Below, piece by piece: positions 16,362-26,038 of a stretch of 64,000 nucleotides of DNA. The stretch spans positions 62,001 to 126,000 of the forward strand of contig JABARE010000015.1 of the NCBI GenBank assembly GCA_019187365.1. The letters are read 5' to 3'. A program made the translations under genes and the position numbers. How positions within the stretch are numbered: the stretch's first letter is position 1; each line of letters opens with the position of its first letter. The stretch comes from Saprospiraceae bacterium (GTDB taxonomy: Bacteria; Bacteroidota; Bacteroidia; Chitinophagales; Saprospiraceae). The notes below the pieces were generated by a model that saw only the letters and a program-made list of their open reading frames with translations, ran no database searches and was not told where the DNA came from.

Positions 16362-16714
16362 TCTCTTTTAACGTAAAAGGCAAAGGGAGTGTTCTGAATC
16401 TCTACTTTCATTTCCATTGAGGCAGGTCCGGTCTTTTTCAGGTCCAGGTCCAATTTCAGGCCTTTGACCAGATGGAGCTTGTTTTTCACAAGTTTAAATT
16501 CGGCTTGCTGGTCCTGTCCCAGAAAGTTGGAACTCATGATCTGGCCTTCAAAAAAGAAATATGCACCTTCAAGGGTGTTGGTCTTTTTTTCATTCCTGTA
16601 TGCCTCATACACGACCCATTTTCCGCGCAGGAATTCTGCATCTATGGTTCGCTCGTCTTTACAGGCGGCAATTAAAAGGCAAAGGATGAAATACCAGGGG
16701 CTGGATGAATGCAT
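16358..16714 (-). CDS. Small lipocalin-like lipoprotein
   Basis: About 118 residues. A lipoprotein signal ends LLIAACKDE with the lipidated Cys near residue 18. The mature part has GKWVVYEAY near its start, like small lipocalin-family proteins of Bacteroidota that begin with a G-x-W strand, and continues as a compact beta-rich domain. Ligand unknown. ATG 16714 is chosen because the upstream codons of the frame do not form a signal. It leads a two-gene unit with the GWxTD protein and has an exact -7 box 9 bases upstream. Confidence 0.65.
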   Translation of the reverse strand: MHSSSPWYFILCLLIAACKDERTIDAEFLRGKWVVYEAYRNEKKTNTLEGAYFFFEGQIMSSNFLGQDQQAEFKLVKNKLHLVKGLKLDLDLKKTGPASMEMKVEIQNTPFAFYVKRE

Positions 16715-16723
16715 AAGCGAATA

Positions 16724-16731
16724 CAAAAATA
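16724..16731 (-). promoter_or_regulatory. -7 promoter box of the lipoprotein-GWxTD unit
   Basis: CAAAAATA on the plus strand is TATTTTTG on the minus strand, an exact consensus match. The implied transcript has almost no leader. Confidence 0.4.
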
Positions 16732-16811
16732 AACCATCCGGCCAATATCCGGATTGGGGGACCCTACCAGGCAATTGTGGATTGGTTACATTTACCACTT
16801 AAAGAACAGTT

Positions 16812-17660
16812 CTGAAAACCATTTTGATCACAGGCGTGAATTCCGGCATTGGCCATTATTTTGCAGGCACTCTGGCCCGCCGGGGCTATCGTGTGATCGG
16901 GACCTGCAGGTCACCGGAAAAGCTGGATCCCGGGTTACTCGCCCTTCCTGATTTTTATGCTGTAGCCATGTCGTTGGACTCGGACGAATCCATTGACCAG
17001 GCATTTCTCCAGCTGCACGAATACTGCGACGACAAGGGCTTATACGCCCTGATCAACAACGCGGGCATCGTAAGTGCAGGACCACTGAGTCACATCGGCA
17101 TGCAGGAAGTCCGGCAGCAATTTCAGGTAAATGTAATGGCACCCCTGCGACTTGTGCAGTGTTGCTTCGAGCTTTTGAGAAGGCAGGCTCCACAGGCACG
17201 CATCATTAACATCAGTTCAGTTTCCGGCCTCTTTGCTTCCCCTTTTATCGGAGCCTACGCTGGTTCGAAGTTTGCACTCGAGGGCTTATCAGACAGCCTG
17301 CGGCGAGAACTCGCGCTGGTCGGTATCCGGGTCGTGTTGATCGAGCCGGGAAGCATTCGCAGCCCGATTTGGCAAAAGCAGCTTGGAATTGGTCACCGCT
17401 TTTCTAACAGCCCCTACGCTGCTTATGTCACGTCTGCAGATGAGCGCATCGCAGCCATGGAGCGCGAGGCCCAAGGTCCTGAGTGCCTGCTCCCCAGCTT
17501 GTTGCACGCGCTCGAATCTTCCAGCCCACGTGCCCGCTACCTGGTACACCCAAAGAAATGGCTGATCCGGCTGTTGGTCCACTATTTGCCCACTACCTTT
17601 GTCGATCGGCTGGTGGTGCGCAAAATCCGCGCCGGCCACCGGGCCATCAGACCATTTTAA
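16812..17660 (+). CDS. Short-chain dehydrogenase/reductase with a non-ATG start
   Basis: About 282 residues. The NAD(P) site is TGVNSGIG, the structural NNAG motif reads NNAGI, and the catalytic triad is S in NISSVSG plus YAGSK (Y-x3-K). The C-terminal part is longer than in minimal SDRs, like the retinol-dehydrogenase-type group. No ATG begins the frame: after TAA at 16800 the codons are AGA ACA GTT CTG AAA ACC ATT TTG ATC. CTG 16812 would give MKTILITG, the usual SDR N-terminus. TTG 16824 would cut into the first beta strand. Substrate unknown. The M1 peptidase starts 8 bases downstream. Confidence 0.8.
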   Translation: MKTILITGVNSGIGHYFAGTLARRGYRVIGTCRSPEKLDPGLLALPDFYAVAMSLDSDESIDQAFLQLHEYCDDKGLYALINNAGIVSAGPLSHIGMQEVRQQFQVNVMAPLRLVQCCFELLRRQAPQARIINISSVSGLFASPFIGAYAGSKFALEGLSDSLRRELALVGIRVVLIEPGSIRSPIWQKQLGIGHRFSNSPYAAYVTSADERIAAMEREAQGPECLLPSLLHALESSSPRARYLVHPKKWLIRLLVHYLPTTFVDRLVVRKIRAGHRAIRPF

Positions 17661-17668
17661 TACACGAC

Positions 17669-19306
17669 ATGTCTATCCGAATCTTCTTCATAATCCTTGC
17701 GGTCATCTGGGGCGAGTGCCTACCAGCCCAGACCTCGTTTACACGCCGGGATAGCCTCAAAGGCAGCCTGCGACCGGAAAGGGCCTACAACGTCATGCAC
17801 TACACGATCAATCTGAAAGTGGACCCATCATCCAAAAGCCTCGAAGGGAGCGTTGAAATGGAATTTATACCGCTCCAGGCGATGCAAAGGCTTCAGATCG
17901 ACCTCGCTTCGAATATGGAGCTTTCCGCGGTGCGCGACGGACGAAAGTTGCTCAAATTTACCCGGGAGTTTGGCGCGGTGTTCATTGATGTCGATTATAA
18001 AGAAGGTTCCCGGGAAAAACTGGTGATCTCTTATCGCGGGAAACCGGCACAAGCCAAAACACCTCCATGGGACGGCGGTTTTATCTGGAAAACGGATGAA
18101 CAGGGAAATGCCTGGGTTGGCGTCAGTTGCCAGGGACCCGGCGCCAGCATCTGGTGGCCATGCAAAGACCACCTGTCGGACGAACCCGACGAGGGAATTG
18201 CGCTGAATCTTACCCTTCCCGAGAATATGATGGGGATCTCAAATGGGCAGCTGGTCGGTGTTGATCAGCCAGAACAAGCCGGTTGGAAAACCTGGCATTG
18301 GAAAGTGAGTTACCCCATCAATACCTACAACGTCAGCATCTATGCCGGCGATTATGTCCATTTTCAGGACAGCTACACCGCTGGTGACAGCTCAAAACTG
18401 GCTCTGAATTACTACGTTTTGAGGGGAAATGAAGAAAAAGCCAAATCTCATTTCCGGCAAGTGGGCCCCATGTTGGCTTGCTACGAAAAGTATTTTGGAA
18501 AATATCCCTTCTGGAATGACGGCTATGCCCTGGTAGAAGCACCCTATCTCGGGATGGAACACCAAAGCGCCGTTGCCTATGGAAATGGCTACCAGCGAGG
18601 CTACCTGGGCGGAAGGATCCCCGAGGAATTTAATTTCGACTACATCATCATACACGAGAGTGGCCACGAATATTTTGGAAACGCTTTGTCGGTCGGCGAC
18701 AACGCTGATCTGTGGCTTCATGAAGGGCTTACTACGTATCTCGAAGCCATATATGTGGAGTGCATGTATGGCAAAAAGGCCTCACTCCGGTACCTCGAAA
18801 GCCAGCGTTCTTCAATCCGCAACGCACATCCCCTTGTAGGTCCCCGCGGCGTGCATTTTACAGCCTATCCCGATTCTGATATTTATTATAAGGGAAGTTG
18901 GGTGTTGCAGACGCTGCGCTTTGCGCTCAAAAACGATGCCTCCTGGTTCAAACTGCTACGGGTATTTTACGAGGCAAACCGCTACAGGATCGTCGACACC
19001 GATCAGTGGAAGCGGTTTGTGGACGAATTTACCGGTAAAGATTTTGGCCCCTTTTTCGAGCAATACCTTCATCGCACCGAGATCCCTGCGGTTGAGCTCA
19101 AAACGGATACTAGCGGCCACCGAACCCGCATCTATTATCGCCTGGTGAACGCCGTCGAAGGTTTGGAGCTTCCCGTTGAGATCAGTCTGGACGGACGCAC
19201 CATCCAACTCGACGCGACCACCCGGGAAAAGAATATTGAGTTCAGTCGTGCATTCAAATCCGTAAAGGCCGTGAATGCGCAGGCATTGGTTCGTTGCGAA
19301 CCATAA
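17669..19306 (+). CDS. M1-family zinc metallopeptidase (exported)
   Basis: About 545 residues. A signal peptide ends near LPAQ. The N-terminal beta domain contains GMEHQ, the exopeptidase-like motif. The zinc site is HESGH (329-333) with the third ligand E352, which fits HEXXH-X18-E exactly. The protein lacks the long C-terminal helical domain of classical aminopeptidase N and is therefore short for the family. It probably trims peptides in the periplasm or outside the cell. Translation starts at ATG 17669; the open frame upstream only shadows the SDR gene. Confidence 0.9.
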   Translation: MSIRIFFIILAVIWGECLPAQTSFTRRDSLKGSLRPERAYNVMHYTINLKVDPSSKSLEGSVEMEFIPLQAMQRLQIDLASNMELSAVRDGRKLLKFTREFGAVFIDVDYKEGSREKLVISYRGKPAQAKTPPWDGGFIWKTDEQGNAWVGVSCQGPGASIWWPCKDHLSDEPDEGIALNLTLPENMMGISNGQLVGVDQPEQAGWKTWHWKVSYPINTYNVSIYAGDYVHFQDSYTAGDSSKLALNYYVLRGNEEKAKSHFRQVGPMLACYEKYFGKYPFWNDGYALVEAPYLGMEHQSAVAYGNGYQRGYLGGRIPEEFNFDYIIIHESGHEYFGNALSVGDNADLWLHEGLTTYLEAIYVECMYGKKASLRYLESQRSSIRNAHPLVGPRGVHFTAYPDSDIYYKGSWVLQTLRFALKNDASWFKLLRVFYEANRYRIVDTDQWKRFVDEFTGKDFGPFFEQYLHRTEIPAVELKTDTSGHRTRIYYRLVNAVEGLELPVEISLDGRTIQLDATTREKNIEFSRAFKSVKAVNAQALVRCEP

Positions 19307-19461
19307 TCTACACCGCAGGCTTCCAGGCTGCCATCCTTTTGCCTGCCCTGAACATTAAATTTGAGGGAAAACATATAACGGCAGATCCGGCCCATAAGTC
19401 GGATTGTGCTGGTGACAGGAAGAATGCAGAAGGGAGTTAAACGCTCCAGGCCATTGCGGAG

Positions 19462-19848
19462 TTATTCCGCAGATGGAGTTGCGGGTGCTTGCTCCCTGAC
19501 ACCGACCTTGCGTTCCTTGATACGAGCCTTCTTGCCCGAAAGTTCCCGCAGGTAAAAGAGTTTGGCCCTGCGAACGCGGCCCTTTTTGAGAATGCTGATT
19601 GAAGCAATGTTTGGAGATGAAAAAGGAAAGATGCGCTCAACGCCTATGCCGCTGGACACCTTGCGAACAGTAAACGTCTTGTTCTTTCCCTCACCGCGGA
19701 TGTTGATCACATCGCCACGAAAGTCCTGGATACGCTCCTTGTTTCCCTCGATGATCCGGTAGCTGACGACAATGGTATCGCCGGGGGCGAATTCCACCAT
19801 CCGGCTGGTGTCCATCAACTGGTCCTGGGTGTATTTGATCAAATCCAT
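19462..19848 (-). CDS. rplS: 50S ribosomal protein L19
   Basis: About 128 residues. The L19 hallmarks are clear: a [17 protein letters not shown] strand, [10 protein letters not shown], the [17 protein letters not shown] segment and the basic [13 protein letters not shown] stretch. The C-terminus is slightly extended. ATG 19848 is chosen; 12 upstream codons in frame are not part of the family. A -7 box sits 33 bases upstream. The gene is monocistronic here, without the usual trmD or rimM neighbours. Confidence 0.97.
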   Translation of the reverse strand: MDLIKYTQDQLMDTSRMVEFAPGDTIVVSYRIIEGNKERIQDFRGDVINIRGEGKNKTFTVRKVSSGIGVERIFPFSSPNIASISILKKGRVRRAKLFYLRELSGKKARIKERKVGVREQAPATPSAE

Positions 19849-19881
19849 GGCTATAGGTTTAGGCCTTTCAAAAAAGAGTCG

Positions 19882-19889
19882 CAAATTTA
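19882..19889 (-). promoter_or_regulatory. -7 promoter box of rplS
   Basis: CAAATTTA on the plus strand is TAAATTTG on the minus strand, an exact consensus match 33 bases upstream of the start. Confidence 0.5.
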
Positions 19890-19931
19890 GTAAAAACCCG
19901 GTAAAATACCGGGGTGAACGAATTTTTTATT

Positions 19932-22205
19932 CTACCGGATGAGGGTAACGTATCCCGTAGTACGCACTTGTTGCCGTCGAGGGGTGAGGTACTGCAGCGT
20001 GTAAACGTAGACACCGCCGGGGAGGAGTTCGCCCAAATTGTTGCGGCGACCGTTCCAAGCCAGGTCCGGATCACCGGTTGAAAAAAGCAGGCTTCCCCAG
20101 CGATCCCAGACGGCAAGCTCGAAATCCATCATGCCGAGGGTATAGCCAACACCCAGGAAGCCATCGTTCTTCGCGTCGCCGTTTGGCGTAAAGGCATTTG
20201 GGAGAAAAAAGCTAACAATTGGCTCAACGTCAATGTATTGCGTCAAAGTATCCCGGCAACCGTTGGTACTCAGTGCAATGAGCTGCACCTGTTGAATGCC
20301 TGTATCCCGGAACGTGTACTCCAAGTCACTTTGGTTGAACTGTTCCGAACGGTTAATTTGCCAAATCCTGTTGTTGGAAAATTGAGACTGGTCAGTGATC
20401 CGGACGATTGGGCTCAGGGAGTTTAGCCGGTCGGGATTCATTTCGAAGGCGGCTTTGGGCGACTGCGATACGTCGATCAGCCCGGGGTAAATCCGGTCTG
20501 TTCTGCACCCAAGGGGGGAAACGACTTCAAGGTAAACCGAATAGTTTCCTGCATCATTAAAACGGTGACAGGGAGAAATCGCCGATGATCCGGATCCGTC
20601 CCCAAAATCCCAGGTGACTTTATAGGCTGTATCGATTGGAGACGAAAGGTTGCGGAAGCATACGTCGAGCGGCGAACAACCCGCATTGCGGTCCGGATCG
20701 ACAATGAGCAATGGCGGAACGGGATAGTAGGGAATTTGCTTTTTAATGGAATCCTCGCACCCGTTCACATCTTTGACGCGAAGAAGGATGTCCTTTCTGC
20801 CTGGTGTCGCAAATTGAAACAAGGGATCTGCAACCGTGCTGTTGCCCGAATTGGCGAAATTCCAGTTCCAGTTGAGTATCTGCCCCGACCCGGAACGGGA
20901 CAAGTCTTCAAACGCTATGGGACCTGCCACGCATGTGTCGTATGCGTATTGGTAATCTGCCACGATTTCAGGGAAGGTATTCACCAGCAAGTCCAGGGAA
21001 TCGGAGCATTCGGTTCCTTCGTTGAGGACCATTTTTCCCGTGAAGCTCCCAATGTCCGGAAAACTAAATCGCGCATCCCGCGAAGTTTGCACCTGTTTTG
21101 TGCCCTGAACATCAAACTCCCAGCGGTATTTCCGGATAAATTTCACGTCGGTGCTGAGGTTTACAAAATCGACGTCGAGCGTTCCGCAAGCATTCACAAC
21201 GAAAACTTTGCCCTGGATCGTCGAATCGGCCTGCACCTTTGCAAAGACCTGTGGTTCGCAAAATGCCACATTGAACTGGAAATCGCGTCGCGTCTCGGTG
21301 AGCAGCTCCCCGTTTCGGAATTCGCGTATGCAAACGCCAACGACGAATTGTCCCTGGACTCTTGGAGTTCCTGTAATCATTCCCGTCACGGGGTCAATGG
21401 AAATGACCGGATCTCCTCCCATCGGGTTGATGGTCGAATACAGCGGAGCCCTGAAGTTCACAGGAACAAAAGGCGGCAGACATGCCGACGGGTCTGGTGT
21501 AACGCCCGTGCAGGAATTTTTTCCGCCTTGTGAACCATCCTGCCCCCCTGCTGTCAGCGGATCACAGAATTCGTAAGTGACAAGATCACCGTCGGCATCC
21601 ACCGCCGAGTGATCGTAGGTCAATGCGCTGTTAACACAAATAACCACCGGTGGCAGGCCTTTAAAAACCGGGCTGTTGTTGCAGTTCTTTTGTGCAGCCG
21701 CAGTAATTTCTATTACAAAGGCCGCCCCGGCATCACCCGGCCGGATGATGTTGCTGATGGTTTCATTCCTGCAGCAGCGTTGGTAGGCGATGTAATAGGA
21801 GCCAGCATTCAACATGGGCAAAGGGCCGGTAATAAACTGGTAAACGGCATCCTGAACACAAACTCCCGGAGGAACGATGAGGCAAGGGTTGTTGGCGGTG
21901 GGATCGATATTTCGTATAGGGTTAAGGTAGCGTTGATCGACAATTTGTCTTACAAAACGAAAGCGACCGTCGATGGTTTTTTCATAGATTCCGAATTTGG
22001 CATCCGTATCATAGGCCGCTCCTTCCGGATTGCTGCAATCGCGGTACAAGTGCATGGTGATCCTGTAATTGACCAGGCGATTGACCGTATCCGATAACAA
22101 ACAAACATAAGACATGTCCCCCCCTACGATGTGCTTTGCTTTGACCGGGTTTGCGCACCAGACCAGGAGAAAACATGCTGCAAGTATTTTGAGGATCACG
22201 TTCAT
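19932..22205 (-). CDS. PKD-domain protein with gliding-motility (CHU_C) C-terminal sorting domain
   Basis: About 757 residues. A signal peptide is followed by a KHIVGGDMSY opening seen in many Saprospirales/Chitinophagales surface proteins. Several beta-sandwich and PKD-like domains follow, including WDFGDGSGSS (PKD signature) and NWNFANSGNS. The C-terminus, from LPNAFTPNGDAKND through VWDRWG and LPGGVYVYTL, is the type B T9SS sorting domain (gliding motility-associated, TIGR04131 type). The product is exported across the outer membrane and is probably surface-bound, with an adhesive or structural role that is not shown directly. ATG 22205 is chosen for the signal peptide. Confidence 0.88.
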   Translation of the reverse strand: MNVILKILAACFLLVWCANPVKAKHIVGGDMSYVCLLSDTVNRLVNYRITMHLYRDCSNPEGAAYDTDAKFGIYEKTIDGRFRFVRQIVDQRYLNPIRNIDPTANNPCLIVPPGVCVQDAVYQFITGPLPMLNAGSYYIAYQRCCRNETISNIIRPGDAGAAFVIEITAAAQKNCNNSPVFKGLPPVVICVNSALTYDHSAVDADGDLVTYEFCDPLTAGGQDGSQGGKNSCTGVTPDPSACLPPFVPVNFRAPLYSTINPMGGDPVISIDPVTGMITGTPRVQGQFVVGVCIREFRNGELLTETRRDFQFNVAFCEPQVFAKVQADSTIQGKVFVVNACGTLDVDFVNLSTDVKFIRKYRWEFDVQGTKQVQTSRDARFSFPDIGSFTGKMVLNEGTECSDSLDLLVNTFPEIVADYQYAYDTCVAGPIAFEDLSRSGSGQILNWNWNFANSGNSTVADPLFQFATPGRKDILLRVKDVNGCEDSIKKQIPYYPVPPLLIVDPDRNAGCSPLDVCFRNLSSPIDTAYKVTWDFGDGSGSSAISPCHRFNDAGNYSVYLEVVSPLGCRTDRIYPGLIDVSQSPKAAFEMNPDRLNSLSPIVRITDQSQFSNNRIWQINRSEQFNQSDLEYTFRDTGIQQVQLIALSTNGCRDTLTQYIDVEPIVSFFLPNAFTPNGDAKNDGFLGVGYTLGMMDFELAVWDRWGSLLFSTGDPDLAWNGRRNNLGELLPGGVYVYTLQYLTPRRQQVRTTGYVTLIR

Positions 22206-22306
22206 GCAATACAAGGGGGATAACAAAACATCGGTAGCAATGGTTATGTAAATTTACAGTCTCAACGCAAATTCGTTTACGCCCATTGCCTCTGCCAACC
22301 CACCCA

Positions 22307-22882
22307 ATGATAGCTGTTTTCGAGGAAGAAGCCCAAATTTCTGCCGGACTTTTGCAAAAGGGCAAGATACTGGTTTATCCTACGGATACCATTTGGGGGA
22401 TCGGTTGTTGCGTGCGTTTTCCTGAAAGCGTGGCTCGAATCTCCACGATAAAGGGTCGCGATCCCGGCAAATCGCCCATCCTCCTGGTGGATTCCATCGC
22501 CATGCTCCACCGCTTTGTTCGTCGAATTCACCCCAGGATTGAGACCTTGCTCAGCCACCACATACGCCCCCTCACGGTCGTTTATCCGGATCCGCAAAAC
22601 CTACCGGACGACGTTCTGGCAGAAGATGGGTCGGTGGCCCTCCGCATCTGCTTTGACCCTTTTTGTCGGCGGGTCATCCAATTACTGGATGACTGCCTGC
22701 TTTCAACCTCTGCGAATTTTTCGAACCAGCCTTCACCTACTCATTTCGGAGAGATCCCGAAGACCTTGCTGGAACAGGCAGATTATGTTGTGCACTATCG
22801 ACAGGACGAACGGGAGTCTGGCCAAGCCAGCACCCTGATCCGTTACAATCACGCCGGAAACATCGAAGTCCTCAGACCCTGA
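22307..22882 (+). CDS. Threonylcarbamoyl-AMP synthase-like protein (Sua5/YciO/YrdC family)
   Basis: About 191 residues. The YrdC fold shows KILVYPTDTIWGIGC, KGRDPGKSPILLV and the later STSANFS motif. TsaC-type enzymes make threonylcarbamoyl-AMP for the t6A modification of ANN-decoding tRNAs. The length fits the TsaC or YciO type without the Sua5 domain. An in-frame ATG at 22286 would add seven residues. The gene converges with the S41 protease gene, 81 bases away. Confidence 0.87.
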   Translation: MIAVFEEEAQISAGLLQKGKILVYPTDTIWGIGCCVRFPESVARISTIKGRDPGKSPILLVDSIAMLHRFVRRIHPRIETLLSHHIRPLTVVYPDPQNLPDDVLAEDGSVALRICFDPFCRRVIQLLDDCLLSTSANFSNQPSPTHFGEIPKTLLEQADYVVHYRQDERESGQASTLIRYNHAGNIEVLRP

Positions 22883-22963
22883 GTAGATGTCAGGTGGAGG
22901 GCTTCAGGGTTCCCTTTGCCCTTACCAGCACAAAGCAGGTCTTGGGCACCATTGCAAGAGAAA

Positions 22964-24493
22964 TTACAGCTTCGGCTGTTTCAACAGGCTCATTGCCGCC
23001 TTCACAACCGGGTCCCTCTCAAGACGGGCTGATTGCTCCGATTCCCTACCGAAAAGCCATCGACAGAGTCTGTAGCGAAACCTGGTTTCAAAATGGGTGT
23101 ATTTCAGATCCTGTTGTATGGTAGGATCCAATTGTTCGTATGCGGTGAGGATGCGGTCTCCAATGCGTTTATCTGCGAAAATTTTATTGATGTCGTTGCG
23201 AACCAGGTATTGAAAGAAGGAGAAGCCCCGGGCCACCTCGGCATCGATCGCTTTTTGAACTTCCACAGACAAGACTTCGTCAGGATTGGCGGGAAGAAGT
23301 GTACTATCCGGAACCAGCCGGGCGCCCGACTTTTGTTGAAACCCGGGGTTTGAGTGTGCATCCCCAACCGACGCAGTATCCCTATGGCCCTGTTCGTAAT
23401 CCGGTTTGCGGGAGACCAGGTAACGGCTTACGGGGATCACAATCGCCGAACCGTCACCCAGCCGAAAGGTTTCCAGAACGGCATCCTTTCCGTAGGTGGT
23501 ATCGCCGACGATCACGGCTCCGCGCCTCCGTCGCAAGACCTGGGCAAATAACTCTGCTGCAGAGGCCGTCACACTGTCGGTTAGCACGGCGATCCGGTCA
23601 AGTTCAAAAAAAGCATTTCCCAGCGACAGGTATTCGCGCTCGCCAGCGTGGAAGCCGCGCGTTAAGAAGAGCAATTCCCCCTTGTTCTTTACAAACTGGT
23701 TGAGTATAGATGCCGCCTCGCCAACCATTCCACCGCGGTTTCCCCTCAGGTCGATTACAATATTTTGTCTGCCGCGACTGGAGACGCATGCTTCAAGCGC
23801 CTGCATGAATTCGCGGTAAACACCCTTGGTAAAAAGCCTGACTGCGAGATAACAGGTGGCTTCATCCAGGGGAAATGCATTGCTCAAAGAGGGTTGCTGT
23901 TGTTCTTCAAAACGAAGAATTCTCACCTCATTCCCTGCACGTTTGTGATCAGCGAGGCGAAACACGATTGAATCGCGCTTGGCTTTGGCGATTTCGTCTA
24001 AACGGCTGGCTATCGCATCAAAGGCAAAAGGTGCCTCCCACCCGTCAAGCCGGTCAAACTGGTCGCCGTTGCGGATGCCGAGTTTGGCCGCAGGCCCGTC
24101 CGGACTCACGTTGAGTGCGTATAGATTTGAATCGACGAGCAGGAGTTCCATACCAACGGAGGATACCTTTCCAGACAGAATGTTGCCATAGACTAACATC
24201 TGTTCGGAGCTGAGGTATTCCGCATAAGGGTTGAGCTGGGTCACGTAGGATGAAATGGCATTATCTACCTGTTGGGAAAGGTTTACTGAGTCTGCGTAGT
24301 GGGCCTGAACGTAAGAAACCACATCCTGGATCTTCTGCCCCTGATCGGCGGGTAGCGGCGTAGAACTCCTGACCGGTTCACCCGGGTACTGGGGAACGCG
24401 CACTTTGAGCCCTGCCCAAAAACCCATACTGGCGACAATGCCCAGTAACAAGGGTTGCCACATACGGTAGCGGGCTAACTGTTCCGGTGACAT
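22964..24493 (-). CDS. S41-family C-terminal processing peptidase
   Basis: About 509 residues. One transmembrane anchor near residues 10-30 is followed by a helical region, a PDZ domain (GMELLLVDSNLYALNVSPDG...AAKLGIRNGD) and the S41 protease core. The catalytic Ser is in TASAAELF and the Lys in GDTTYGKD, which match Ctp-type serine/lysine proteases. The long C-terminal part is helical. It acts in the periplasm, where such proteases trim lipoproteins or cell-wall enzymes. ATG 24493 is preferred; a TTG at 24505 would overlap the upstream gapdh stop. The gap to that gene is only 8 bases, so they are probably cotranscribed. Confidence 0.9.
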   Translation of the reverse strand: MSPEQLARYRMWQPLLLGIVASMGFWAGLKVRVPQYPGEPVRSSTPLPADQGQKIQDVVSYVQAHYADSVNLSQQVDNAISSYVTQLNPYAEYLSSEQMLVYGNILSGKVSSVGMELLLVDSNLYALNVSPDGPAAKLGIRNGDQFDRLDGWEAPFAFDAIASRLDEIAKAKRDSIVFRLADHKRAGNEVRILRFEEQQQPSLSNAFPLDEATCYLAVRLFTKGVYREFMQALEACVSSRGRQNIVIDLRGNRGGMVGEAASILNQFVKNKGELLFLTRGFHAGEREYLSLGNAFFELDRIAVLTDSVTASAAELFAQVLRRRRGAVIVGDTTYGKDAVLETFRLGDGSAIVIPVSRYLVSRKPDYEQGHRDTASVGDAHSNPGFQQKSGARLVPDSTLLPANPDEVLSVEVQKAIDAEVARGFSFFQYLVRNDINKIFADKRIGDRILTAYEQLDPTIQQDLKYTHFETRFRYRLCRWLFGRESEQSARLERDPVVKAAMSLLKQPKL

Positions 24494-24501
24494 GGGGCCG
24501 G

Positions 24502-25971
24502 TCAATAATAAGTGTACCTGCGCACTTTGGCGACGTACTTGGCGAGCCGGACGACCTGGCAGGCATAACCAAATTCATTGTCGTACCAGGCGTAAATCGT
24601 TACGGTGCGACCATCAGCCGAAAGAATGGTGGATGGTGCGTCGACAACGCATGCGCAACTCGTGCCTACCGCATTGCTCGATACGTATTCGTTTGATGTG
24701 GAGTATTGGACCTGTTCGACGAGCTCACCGTGAAGACTTGCTCCCCGAAGTTGGGCAAGAACGGCATCGAGGGTCACTTCCGAATTCAGACTCAGGTTTA
24801 GAATGGCCAGGGATACATTGGGTACCGGGACGCGCACGGCATTGCCGGTCAGCCTGCCTTTTAGATGGGGCAACACCTTCGCCACTGCACTTGCTGCCCC
24901 AGTACTCGTGATGACCATATTGATCGGAGCTCCGCGTCCTCTTCGTGGCTTGCGGTGAAAATTGTCGAGCAGGTTTTGGTCGGAAGTATATGCATGGACC
25001 GTTTCAATATGTCCTTTTTGAAGACCAAACTGCTCGTCTATGACCTTGATAATCGGAACGATGGCATTGGTCGTACAGGACGCTGCGCAGACGATTTTCT
25101 CATCGTCGTAATTCACGGCGCCGTGGTTTACGCCCACGACGATGTTGGGAATGTCCTTGCCGGGGGCGGTTAAAATGATTTCAGAGATGCCCGGACGCAA
25201 GTGGACGCTCAATTTTTCACGGGTATCGAACAAGCCGGTATTGTCGATCAGCAGCGCATTGGAGATGCCATAGGCCAAATAATCAACGGAAGATGGATGG
25301 TCGGCGAAAATGATGCGAATCCGGTTTCCATTGACGATTGCCTCGGTTCCGTCCTGACTCACTTCGATAGCACCCGGGAAATTTCCGTGAATGGAATCCG
25401 TCTCGAGTAAAGCCAGTCTTTTGAGAACTTCCTCACGGGCATCTTTCATCCCTGCCCGGACGACGATGGCCTTTAAACGAAGCTGTTCTCCGCTCCCGGT
25501 TTCGGCAATCAGTCGGCGTGCTACCAAGCGGCCGATCCGGCCAAAGCCAAACAGCACAACGTCGCGTGGCTCAACACTTCCATTGACATTCCTCCCCGCT
25601 CCTGCCAGCCTCGATCCGATAAATGCCTCCAAATTCTGAAATCCCCCGTGGTTGGTCTCCCATTCCGAGGCCAGTTTTCCGATATCGATGCGCGCCGGTC
25701 CCAACCAGTCGGCCTTTTGTATGGTGCGGCATATTTCAAGGCTGACCGATATATCCAGAGGTTTGTCGATGTAATTTTTGGCAAAGAGGTGGTCGCCGAT
25801 GATCTGGCTGGGGCGTGCGTCGTATAGCGCTTTGCGAAAGAGTACTAGCTCTATGCCGCGGTCAAATCGCAGCTCCCCGACGATCTTCGACAACTCCAAT
25901 GCTGCTTTCTCCTTGAAACGCCATTCAACGAGTTCGGCATCCGTAGATAAATTCAGGCTTTGAAGATTCAT
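24502..25971 (-). CDS. Long-form glyceraldehyde-3-phosphate dehydrogenase
   Basis: 489 residues. A helical extension of about 135 residues precedes the normal GAPDH body. The NAD(P) site is FGFGRIGR (141-148); the catalytic Cys299 lies in ASCTTN and His326 in HAYTS. After the second strand the sequence is IVVRAG (R172), where NAD-specific enzymes have Asp, so NADP preference is possible. This long form occurs in many Bacteroidota beside a standard GapA; here the standard copy is at 36704-37702. The long copy may serve gluconeogenesis, but that is inference. The S41 protease gene follows 8 bases downstream. Confidence 0.9.
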   Translation of the reverse strand: MNLQSLNLSTDAELVEWRFKEKAALELSKIVGELRFDRGIELVLFRKALYDARPSQIIGDHLFAKNYIDKPLDISVSLEICRTIQKADWLGPARIDIGKLASEWETNHGGFQNLEAFIGSRLAGAGRNVNGSVEPRDVVLFGFGRIGRLVARRLIAETGSGEQLRLKAIVVRAGMKDAREEVLKRLALLETDSIHGNFPGAIEVSQDGTEAIVNGNRIRIIFADHPSSVDYLAYGISNALLIDNTGLFDTREKLSVHLRPGISEIILTAPGKDIPNIVVGVNHGAVNYDDEKIVCAASCTTNAIVPIIKVIDEQFGLQKGHIETVHAYTSDQNLLDNFHRKPRRGRGAPINMVITSTGAASAVAKVLPHLKGRLTGNAVRVPVPNVSLAILNLSLNSEVTLDAVLAQLRGASLHGELVEQVQYSTSNEYVSSNAVGTSCACVVDAPSTILSADGRTVTIYAWYDNEFGYACQVVRLAKYVAKVRRYTYY

Positions 25972-25993
25972 ATGGAAATTTTCGCAAATGTCT

Positions 25994-26038
25994 TAAAAAG
26001 CCCGCGGCTGACAAAAGCCGGTATCTAAAAATCAGCCG
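25994..26038 (-). terminator. Candidate intrinsic terminator after the primary sigma factor gene
   Basis: On the minus strand a short AGCC/GGCT hairpin (25999-26009) is followed by TTTTT. A wider inverted repeat CGGCTGA/TCAGCCG joins 26005-26011 with 26032-26038, overlapping the stop codon. Confidence 0.45.

Noticed and set aside
19455..19471. TGCGGA/TCCGCA hairpin around the rplS stop codon
   Set aside because: No T-run follows on the minus strand, so it was not called a terminator.
20736..21533. 265-codon plus-strand frame within the PKD/CHU_C gene
   Set aside because: It is antisense to a long gene with consistent domains and has no start context or known motif.
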